Source: Stenotrophomonas sp046736075 | GTDB taxonomy: Bacteria; Pseudomonadota; Gammaproteobacteria; Xanthomonadales; Xanthomonadaceae | NCBI RefSeq assembly: GCF_046736075.1 | Contig: NZ_CP177163.1 | Coordinates: 248,001 to 312,000, forward strand | DNA length: 64,000 nt | Direction: 5' to 3' | In this document: positions 9,218-15,800 of the stretch, one piece after another | Position numbering within the stretch: position 1 is the stretch's first letter | How the letters are laid out: each line of letters opens with the position of its first letter | Made by a program: the position numbers and the translations under genes | Notes under the pieces: generated by a model | What the model was told of the DNA's origin: nothing | Database searches by the model: none | The model's input: the letters and a program-made list of their open reading frames with translations, nothing else

Positions 9218-9715
9218 TCAAACGGCGTAGTTCGGAATGTTCTTGGTTGCACTCCACTGCGCCACGGCCTTGCCACCAACGCCGCCTTCCGGCTTCTGCT
9301 GCTGGTAGGTCCACTTGATCGCACCAAAGCTCAGCTGGATCACTTCCTGCGGCATACCATCGGAATCGACCGTGGTGGTGACGCGGTGAACCAGCACGTT
9401 CAGCAGCTCGACCAGGTAGTAATTGATCGCGTTGCCGTCCTTGTCGGCGCGCATGAACTCGATGCGGGCCTTCGGGAAGGTGGTGCCGTTGGCAGCCGCC
9501 TGGTTCAGAGCAGTGGAGGCGAGGTCGATCGACTTGGTGACTTCGATCGGCGACAGGTTCACACGCGCGGCAGTGGTGCCACCCGAGGTCGACGCAGTGG
9601 CCGAGCGCGGCTGCAGGAGGTCCTGCGAGAAGGACTGGATCTCAATCCAATCCTTGTGCTTGTCGTCGTGGGACTCGCCCTTGATGGTGTCGATGGAAAG
9701 AAAAGCGTGCTGCAT
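9218..9715 (-). CDS. hcp: T6SS inner-tube protein Hcp
   Basis: This 165-residue Hcp assembles into hexameric rings that stack as the expelled inner tube and can carry small effectors in its lumen. The N-terminus MQHAFLSIDTIKGES, the internal KSIDLAS and the ELLNVLVHRVTTTVDSDG region fit the Hcp1 family. A good AGGAG ribosome site precedes the ATG. It has its own 140-nt leader after tssC containing two small hairpins, compatible with an extra promoter. No C-terminal extension, so it is a structural rather than an evolved Hcp. Confidence 0.96.
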   Translation of the reverse strand: MQHAFLSIDTIKGESHDDKHKDWIEIQSFSQDLLQPRSATASTSGGTTAARVNLSPIEVTKSIDLASTALNQAAANGTTFPKARIEFMRADKDGNAINYYLVELLNVLVHRVTTTVDSDGMPQEVIQLSFGAIKWTYQQQKPEGGVGGKAVAQWSATKNIPNYAV

Positions 9716-9855
9716 ATCTGGTCTCCTAAGTTCCGGTCTTCCGTGAGATTGGGTGCCGGGATTGCTCCCGGCGGTTCAGGGGGTTTAGCCCTCTTAGAAA
9801 AACGTCACTGCAAATCGGGACATCCGTCCCTTGACGCTACAGCAACATCAAAGCG

Positions 9856-11349
9856 TTACGACTTCTTTGCAGTCGCCGGCAGTTCGGCAACCAGTCGCAA
9901 CGAAACAGACAGCTCATCGAGCTGGAAATGTGGCCTGATAAACGCCACAGCGCGGTAGACACCGGGCTTGCCCGGCACTTCCGAAACGTTCACAGCGGCT
10001 TCGCGCAGCGGGTACTGGGCCTTGGCTTCCTGGGAGGCGTTGTCGTCCAGCAGCACGTACTGCGAGATCCAACGGTTCAGGAACTCCTCGACGTTGCCCG
10101 CCGATGCGAAGCTGCCAATCTTCTCGCGCATCATCGCCTTGAGGTAATGGGCGATACGCGAGACGGCGAAGATGTACTGCAGCTGGGCAGACAGGATCGC
10201 ATTGGCATTGGCCGAATCGGTGTTGTACTTCTTCGGCTTCTGTGCCGACTGGGCGCCAAAGAACGCGGCGTAGTCGGTGTTCTTGCAGTGCACCAGCGGC
10301 ATGAAGCCGAGGTCACTGAGTTCTTTTTCACGACGGTCGGTGATCGCCACTTCGGTCGGGCACTTCAGCGCGACTTCGCCGTCATCGGTGCGGAAGGTGT
10401 GGGTCGGCAGGTCTTCGACCAGGCCGCCGCCTTCCACGCCGCGGATCGCCGCGCACCAGCCGAAGTCCTCGAACGCGTGGGTCAGGCGCGCGGCCATCGC
10501 GTAGGCGGTGTTGCACCACAGGAACTTGCTGTGGTCGCTGGCATCGACGTCTTCAACGAAGTTGAAGCCTTCCACCGTGGTCCCGTCTTTCGGGTTGTAC
10601 GGCAGGCGACCCAGGAAGCGCGGCATGGTCAGGCCCACGTAGCGGCTGTCCTCGCTCTCGCGGAAGGACTTCCACTTGGCGTATTCGACGGTATCGAACA
10701 CCTTGGCCAGATCGCGCGGCTTGCCCAGGTCGGTGAAGGTCTCCAGACCGAACATGCTCTCCGACGCTGCCGAAATGAACGGTGCGTGCGCGGCGGCCGC
10801 CACGTGCGACATCTGTTCGATGAAGTACATGTCTTCCGGCTGGCGGCCAACGAAGTAGTCGCCCACCAGGGCGCCGAAGGGCGCGCCACCGAAGGTGCCG
10901 AACTCTTCTTCGTAGACCTTCTTGAACAGCGCGCTCTGGTCGAAATCGATCGCGGACTTGAAGTCCTTGACCAGATCCTTCTTCGGCGCGTTGAAGACCT
11001 TGATCTTCATGTTCGGGCCGGTGGAGGTCTGCTGGCAGAGGTAATGCAGGCCGCGCCAGGTGCTTTCCAGCTGCTGGAACTGCGGGGCATGCATCACCGC
11101 GCTGAGCTGCTCGGAGATGATCCGGTCAATCTCGGCGATGCGCGCATCGAGGGTCAGGTTGAGGTTGTCCGACACCACCACGGTGCCTTCCAGCACCTCC
11201 TTGGCAAGCTCGGAGATGATGTCCTTGGCACGCTGGTGTTCGGTTTCGGACTTGGCGACCTTGCTCTTCTCGACGATCTGGTCGAGCAGGCCGATCTCCT
11301 CGACCGCGGCGGACGCCTGTTCGGCAACACCGGTAGCTTCTGCTGCCAT
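9856..11349 (-). CDS. tssC: T6SS contractile sheath large subunit TssC
   Basis: This 497-residue TssC (VipB/EvpB/ImpD) forms the contractile sheath with TssB around the Hcp tube. Recognisable segments are QFQQLESTWRGLHYLCQQT, FNAPKKDLVKDF, the central FSIDFDQSALFKKVYEEE-like region, and MAARLTHAFEDFGWCAAIRG. The ATG follows a strong GGAGGAG site that overlaps the end of tssB, with only 3 nt between the genes. Paired stoichiometric expression with tssB is therefore expected. Confidence 0.97.
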   Translation of the reverse strand: MAAEATGVAEQASAAVEEIGLLDQIVEKSKVAKSETEHQRAKDIISELAKEVLEGTVVVSDNLNLTLDARIAEIDRIISEQLSAVMHAPQFQQLESTWRGLHYLCQQTSTGPNMKIKVFNAPKKDLVKDFKSAIDFDQSALFKKVYEEEFGTFGGAPFGALVGDYFVGRQPEDMYFIEQMSHVAAAAHAPFISAASESMFGLETFTDLGKPRDLAKVFDTVEYAKWKSFRESEDSRYVGLTMPRFLGRLPYNPKDGTTVEGFNFVEDVDASDHSKFLWCNTAYAMAARLTHAFEDFGWCAAIRGVEGGGLVEDLPTHTFRTDDGEVALKCPTEVAITDRREKELSDLGFMPLVHCKNTDYAAFFGAQSAQKPKKYNTDSANANAILSAQLQYIFAVSRIAHYLKAMMREKIGSFASAGNVEEFLNRWISQYVLLDDNASQEAKAQYPLREAAVNVSEVPGKPGVYRAVAFIRPHFQLDELSVSLRLVAELPATAKKS

Positions 11350-11352
11350 GGC

Positions 11353-11853
11353 TTACTCCTCCTTCCCCGTGCCAAGCTTTTTGAGCTGCTCGGTGTTGTT
11401 CAGGACATCGGTCAACAGATCCTCGAGCTTCTCGTTGCCGGCCAGCTTGTTGCGCAGGTCGGCGAGCTTGGTGCGCGATTCGAGCAGCTTGCGCAGCGGC
11501 TCGATCTGGTCGACCACGGACTCGGGGCGGAAATCGTCGATGGAATTGAACTTCAGTTCCACGCCGAACTCGCCGCCGCTGTCGCTGATCTTGTTCGGAA
11601 CGCGGTACACCGCACGCGGTGCCACGCCTTCCATCACTTCATCGAAGTTGTCCAGGTCCACATTGACGAACTTGCGGTCCTTGACCTTCGGCAACGGCTG
11701 CTCCGGGTTGCCGCTCAGATCGCCGAGCACGCCGACCACGAACGGCAGCTCCTTCTGCTCGATCGCGTCGCCCTTCTCGACGTCATAGGTAAGCTGCACG
11801 CGCGGGGGGCGGATCTTCTGCAACCGCTTTTGAATGCTGTCCTTCTTGGCCAT
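11353..11853 (-). CDS. tssB: T6SS contractile sheath small subunit TssB
   Basis: This 166-residue TssB (VipA/ImpB) is the sheath partner of TssC. The N-terminal motif PPRVQLTYDVEKGDAIE and LPFVVGVLGDLSGNP are characteristic, as is the C-terminal LRKLLESRTKLADLRNKL helix that locks to TssC. The start has AGGAG six bases upstream. It lies 36 nt after the TPR lipoprotein gene in the same orientation. Confidence 0.97.
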   Translation of the reverse strand: MAKKDSIQKRLQKIRPPRVQLTYDVEKGDAIEQKELPFVVGVLGDLSGNPEQPLPKVKDRKFVNVDLDNFDEVMEGVAPRAVYRVPNKISDSGGEFGVELKFNSIDDFRPESVVDQIEPLRKLLESRTKLADLRNKLAGNEKLEDLLTDVLNNTEQLKKLGTGKEE

Positions 11854-11889
11854 CGGTGTCTCCTGACTGGGGGCCGTACGAAATGCGGA

Positions 11890-12519
11890 TCAGTTGCCGC
11901 CGACGTTCTGGAACGGGTCCGCACCGGCACCGGACGAAGCCGGACGCGCGGGCTGCGCGGCGGGTGCCGCGGGCGTGGTCGTACGACGGGCAGCCGGGGC
12001 GGTGCGACGACCGGCACGGGTGGCCTTCGGCTTCGCCGGCGGTTCCAGGATGGCTTCACCCATCGTGGTGCGCAGCGTGGTGGCCAGCGTCTGGGCTTCC
12101 TTGCGGGCCGTGTCCGACGCCAGTGCGCCGCGGCCCTGCAGGCGCTTCAGCGACTGGTTGGCGATGCGGAAACCGGCAACGGTCAGCACGCCATCGGCGA
12201 CAAGGTCGTCCGGGTCGCGCTGCAGCACTTCTTCGGCGGCCACGATGGCACGCGCGTAATTGCCCTGGTCGAACTGCAGCTGCGCGATGCGCACCCACGG
12301 TTCCTTGCGGGTCGGATCGGCGCGAGAGGCAGCTTCAAAACTCGTGATTGCCGCTTCGGCACCTGCCGTGGTGACCTGCGCTTCGGCTGTCGTCATCGAC
12401 GTGTCGAAGGGCGGCACCACCGCCTTCTTCGGCGTCGATGCGCATGCAGCCAAACCCGACAGCAGTACCAATGCCAGCATCGGCCGATAGACGGCCTTCC
12501 CCTTTTCCTTCACTTTCAT
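11890..12519 (-). CDS. TPR-like lipoprotein at the head of the tssBC operon
   Basis: This 209-residue protein has a lipoprotein signal peptide ending at lipobox LAAC (Cys26). Two TPR-like helical pairs follow at about residues 60-125 (EPWVRIAQLQFDQGNYARAI, VLQRDPDDLVADGVLTVAG). The C-terminal tail from about 155 is Pro/Ala/Arg-rich and low in complexity. It is the first gene of the leftward T6SS block and starts after GAGGGA. It is not one of the thirteen universal Tss proteins. A periplasmic or outer-membrane accessory role in assembly is inferred from its position and anchor. TPR assignment is by eye. Confidence 0.82.
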   Translation of the reverse strand: MKVKEKGKAVYRPMLALVLLSGLAACASTPKKAVVPPFDTSMTTAEAQVTTAGAEAAITSFEAASRADPTRKEPWVRIAQLQFDQGNYARAIVAAEEVLQRDPDDLVADGVLTVAGFRIANQSLKRLQGRGALASDTARKEAQTLATTLRTTMGEAILEPPAKPKATRAGRRTAPAARRTTTPAAPAAQPARPASSGAGADPFQNVGGN

Positions 12520-12755
12520 GCCAATCCCTCGTAGAAACTCCTAAAGGTAAGACCGGTCCCCGCCGATACTACACACGGGATTCCGTCCCCTACCGCCGCA
12601 AGTGTACAACTGCAAATACGCAAGGGTATAGTGAAGCGCATAGATTGCTTCAATGCAACGCCGCAGATTTTCACACCCTCTTCCGCGTCCTGCTGTATGC
12701 GCAATGGACTCCCGCGCATGAATCACTCTCCCTGTCCTTTTTCGCCCGAGAATGC
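12520..12755. promoter_or_regulatory. Divergent T6SS control region
   Basis: This 236-bp region separates the two divergent T6SS transcripts, is AT-richer than its flanks and has no convincing gene. A possible rightward -10 (TATAGT, 12627-12632) with a weak -35 (TGTACA, 12603-12608) can be drawn. No sigma-54 GG-N10-GC element was found by eye. Transcription start sites are not determinable from sequence alone. Confidence 0.4.
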
Positions 12756-13382
12756 ATGAAGCCTCTCATGAGCCGAAATATTTGCTTAGGCCGTCACACT
12801 CTCTTATGTGTTGTCACGGCGATGTCATTGTCCTTGTCGGGGTGCGCCAGCGGTGGTCTCGGCAAGGCTATGGACAAGACATTACAGGCCGTTGGCATCA
12901 AGGAAGCACCGCCGGATGCCCCGCCGACCATCCCGTTGCGGCTGTATGCCGGTACCAATCTCAACGCCGGCAATGACAAGCGCCCTACCGCCGCGGTGGT
13001 GAAGATCTACCACCTGCGCAGCGCCCAGCGCTTCGAACAGGCCCCGTTCAACGCCTTCCTCGACCAGAACGGCGAGCAGGCCGCCCTTGGCGCGGACCTG
13101 TTGTCGGTCAATGAGATCGTGTTGACCCCCGGCGCGCGCCAGGAGCTGAAGGAACAGTTGAGCGAAGGCGCGGGAGTACTGGGCGTGGTCGCCCTGTTCC
13201 GTGCACCGGCCGACAACCGTTGGCGCCTGACATTCGACGGAAAACAGAAAGCGCTGCCTGCCGACGGTATTACCGTGGGAATCCATGCGTGCGCGTTGAC
13301 GACTGACAGCCCGGCCTTGGTCACACGGCTTTCCGGTGATCCGAGCAGTCTGGCATCCGTGCGCTGCGTCTCTCCTCGCTGA
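12756..13382 (+). CDS. tssJ: T6SS outer-membrane lipoprotein TssJ
   Basis: This 208-residue lipoprotein has a lipobox (LSLSGC, Cys30) ending the signal peptide. The mature part has a transthyretin-like beta fold typical of TssJ/VasD: IPLRLYAGTNLNAG, VVKIYHLRSAQRFEQAPF, LTPGARQEL and VLGVVALFRAPADNRWR. TssJ anchors the TssJLM membrane complex to the outer membrane. ATG at 12756 (MKPLMSRN) is used; ATG at 12768 is an alternative and neither has a clear ribosome site. It opens the rightward T6SS block. Its partner tssM is not in the window. Confidence 0.92.
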   Translation: MKPLMSRNICLGRHTLLCVVTAMSLSLSGCASGGLGKAMDKTLQAVGIKEAPPDAPPTIPLRLYAGTNLNAGNDKRPTAAVVKIYHLRSAQRFEQAPFNAFLDQNGEQAALGADLLSVNEIVLTPGARQELKEQLSEGAGVLGVVALFRAPADNRWRLTFDGKQKALPADGITVGIHACALTTDSPALVTRLSGDPSSLASVRCVSPR

Positions 13383-13393
13383 GGGGTGACTTC

Positions 13394-13409
13394 ATTCTGA
13401 CGTCAGAAT
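13394..13409. promoter_or_regulatory. 16-bp perfect palindrome between tssJ and tssK
   Basis: ATTCTGAC/GTCAGAAT is a perfect 16-bp palindrome 11 bp past the tssJ stop. The following TAGTAT (13422-13427) could be a -10. An operator for a dimeric regulator is a reasonable reading, but no regulator can be named. Confidence 0.4.
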
Positions 13410-13471
13410 TCCAGCATACGGTAGTATCCAAGCATCGCCACACAACGAAACTGTGAGGCGGAGCGCACTTT

Positions 13472-13494
13472 CACATTCCTGTATTGGGAATGTG
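13472..13494. other. Inverted repeat in the tssK leader
   Basis: CACATTCC (13472-13479) and GGAATGTG (13487-13494) form an 8-bp perfect stem with a 7-nt loop, 57 bp before tssK. Without a T-run it is more likely an operator or leader structure than a terminator. Confidence 0.4.
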
Positions 13495-13551
13495 TGTGGA
13501 AACCTAGCGTTCATCGGGCGCGGTTTGCCTGAAATTTCCAAGGATTGAAAT

Positions 13552-14904
13552 GTGGCGTATGTAAGCAGGATGTCGAAGGTTCTTTGGGGTGAGGGTCTGT
13601 TTCTGCGACCCCAGCATTTCCAGCGTCAGGACGCATACCACGAGGCACGGCTGCAGGATCTCTCGCTGACCCTGCACCCGTATGCATGGGGCTGCCGTCG
13701 CGTGCGTTTCGATCCGCAGGCGCTGAACGGTGGCACGCTCCGCCCGCTGGACATCTCGGCGGTGTTCCCCGATGGCGAGAGCTACGACGCACCCGTCCAC
13801 GATGCGCTGCCCGATGCGCTGTCGCTGAAGGACCTGCCGCCCGGCGTGCAGTCCACCGTGATCCACCTCGGGCTTCCCCTGCTGCGCGACGACGGCGACA
13901 ACTGTGCCGATGCCGACGCCGCGCAGCTGGCGCGCTACCGCCAGGTCAACCGGGCCGCCAACGACCTGTTCACCGATGCGGTGGAGGCCGAACTCGGCTT
14001 CCTCGGCAAGGCGGTCAAGCTGCTCACCGACGAGCATCCACGCGACTCCTACGCCACTGTTGCGCTGGCGCGCATCCGTCGCACCTCCACCGGCGGCTTC
14101 GAACTGGATGAGGACTTCATTCCGCCGTGCGCGCACCTGGAAGCCTCGCCCACCCTGCACCGTGAGCTGCGCGGCATCCTGGATTCGCTGCAGGCCAAGG
14201 TCGACGCGCTGTATGGCCTGCACCGCGAGCCGTCCAAGAACATCATCGAGTTCCGCTCGGGCGACATTGCCTCGTTCTGGCTGCTGCACACCATCAACTC
14301 CTCGTTCAGTGCGCTGGCGCATCTGTACCACCATCCGCAGCTGCATCCCGAGCGGCTGCACCAGGAGCTGCTGCGCATGGCCGGGGCGATGTTGACGTTT
14401 TCGAACGCGTACGCGCTGAACGACCTGCCGCGCTATCAGCACACCCAGCCGGAGGCAGGGTTCCGCCAGTTGTTCGACATCATCCGCAACCTGCTGGACA
14501 CGGTGATCTCGGCGCGCTACTTCAAGATCGCGCTCAACGAGATCAAGCCGTCCTACCACCTCGGACGCCTGGACTCGCAGCGCATCGACGACAACGCCTC
14601 GTTCTACCTGGCGGTATCGGCCGACATCCCCGCCCAGGAACTGGTGCAGATGGTGCCGGTGCGTTTCAAGGTTGGCGCGCCCGACGACGTGGAAAAGTGC
14701 GTGCTCTCGGCACTGCCCGGCGTGAAGCTGGCGCACGCCAACCAGGTGCCCGCCGCGATCCCGGTGCGGCCTGGCAGCCACTACTTCGAACTGGATTCGC
14801 GCGGCGCGCTGTATGAGCGGATGCTCAAGGCACAGTCGCTGATGATCTACGTGCCGGCCGGCGTTGCCGATCTCAAAATGGAACTTGTCGCGGTGACCTC
14901 ATGA
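13552..14904 (+). CDS. tssK: T6SS baseplate-to-membrane connector TssK
   Basis: This 450-residue TssK (VasE/ImpJ) trimer links the baseplate wedges to the TssL/TssM membrane complex. The signature SKVLWGEGLFLRPQHFQRQD lies at residues 8-27. A conserved middle region (ASPTLHRELRGILDSLQ; LTFSNAYALNDLPRYQH) and a C-terminal domain (PVRPGSHYFELDSRG) follow. GTG at 13552 is preferred because AAGGA lies seven bases upstream; the ATG at 13570 (MSKVLW) would lack a spaced ribosome site but matches many family starts. The stop overlaps the tssL start. Confidence 0.95.
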   Translation: MAYVSRMSKVLWGEGLFLRPQHFQRQDAYHEARLQDLSLTLHPYAWGCRRVRFDPQALNGGTLRPLDISAVFPDGESYDAPVHDALPDALSLKDLPPGVQSTVIHLGLPLLRDDGDNCADADAAQLARYRQVNRAANDLFTDAVEAELGFLGKAVKLLTDEHPRDSYATVALARIRRTSTGGFELDEDFIPPCAHLEASPTLHRELRGILDSLQAKVDALYGLHREPSKNIIEFRSGDIASFWLLHTINSSFSALAHLYHHPQLHPERLHQELLRMAGAMLTFSNAYALNDLPRYQHTQPEAGFRQLFDIIRNLLDTVISARYFKIALNEIKPSYHLGRLDSQRIDDNASFYLAVSADIPAQELVQMVPVRFKVGAPDDVEKCVLSALPGVKLAHANQVPAAIPVRPGSHYFELDSRGALYERMLKAQSLMIYVPAGVADLKMELVAVTS

Positions 14905-15695
14905 TGAATTCGCCCCTGCCCCCTACCCCGGGCCCGATGCCTTCGCTCAGCTCGCACGGCGGCATGGCCGCGCCATCGCCGCAGGCGGCCAACCCGCAGA
15001 GCCTGCAGGACCTGATGGCCGACGGCTTCTACCTGCTGTTGCTGCTCAAGCGCGGGCAGCTGCCGGCGGATGCCGAAGCGTTCGTGCAGACCGTGCAGAA
15101 GTTCCTCGACGGTGTGGAGCGCAATGCCAACCGCATGGGCATCGCCTCCGAAGATGTCTACGCCGCCAAGTACGCGTTCTGCGCGGCGGTGGATGAGGCG
15201 ATTCTGTCCCAGCCCTCGGCGCTGCATGAGATATGGGAGCGCAACCCGCTGCAGCTGCGCCTGTTCGGCGAGCATCTGGCCGGTGAGCACTTCTTCGACC
15301 GGCTGGAAGAACTGCGCCGTCAGGGCGCACCGCGCCTGCCGTCGCTGGAGGTGTACCACTTCTGCCTGCTGATGGGCTTCGAGGGCAAGTACCGCCTGGA
15401 AGGCACCGAGAAGCTCGGTTACCTCACCGCGCGGCTGGGCGACGAGATCGTCTACCTCAAGGGCAAGCGCCACGGGTTCGCACCCCATGCGCTGCCGCCG
15501 GACCACATCCGCCACAGCCTGCGTCGCGTTGTTCCGCTGTGGCTGCCCGCCGCACTGGTGGCAGGGTTCGGCGTGATCGGCTTCTTCGGCCTGCGCTTCT
15601 ATCTGGGTCACGAAACCCAGCAACGCATGGCCGCCTACAACGACGTTGTCCAGATGCCACAGCGAACCGCGCACATCACGATCACCCTGCCCTGA
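14901..15695 (+). CDS. tssL: T6SS inner-membrane protein TssL (DotU family)
   Basis: This 264-residue DotU/IcmH-like protein has a Pro-rich N-terminal stretch and then a cytoplasmic helical domain (DLMADGFYLLLLLKRGQLPADAE; YAFCAAVDEAIL; FCLLMGFEGKYRL). It has a single membrane anchor at about residues 213-235 (WLPAALVAGFGVIGFFGLRF) and a short periplasmic tail. There is no OmpA-like peptidoglycan-binding extension, so envelope anchoring must come from another protein. ATG overlaps the tssK stop (ATGA). Confidence 0.95.
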   Translation: MMNSPLPPTPGPMPSLSSHGGMAAPSPQAANPQSLQDLMADGFYLLLLLKRGQLPADAEAFVQTVQKFLDGVERNANRMGIASEDVYAAKYAFCAAVDEAILSQPSALHEIWERNPLQLRLFGEHLAGEHFFDRLEELRRQGAPRLPSLEVYHFCLLMGFEGKYRLEGTEKLGYLTARLGDEIVYLKGKRHGFAPHALPPDHIRHSLRRVVPLWLPAALVAGFGVIGFFGLRFYLGHETQQRMAAYNDVVQMPQRTAHITITLP

Positions 15696-15715
15696 GGCGG
15701 GTGATCGACCCTTCA

Positions 15716-15743
15716 GCATGACGCCGCACCGCCGGCGTCATGC
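15716..15743. terminator. Hairpin after tssJ-tssK-tssL
   Basis: A 10-bp perfect stem (GCATGACGCC / GGCGTCATGC) with an 8-nt loop lies 21 nt past the tssL stop. There is no T-run. It is the likely end or attenuation point of the tssJKL message before the vgrG/effector module. Confidence 0.55.
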
Positions 15744-15800
15744 GGATGTCGCGCCGGATCGCGCGCATCCTCGCCACTGCTTCAGGAGCCTGTCGACGAT

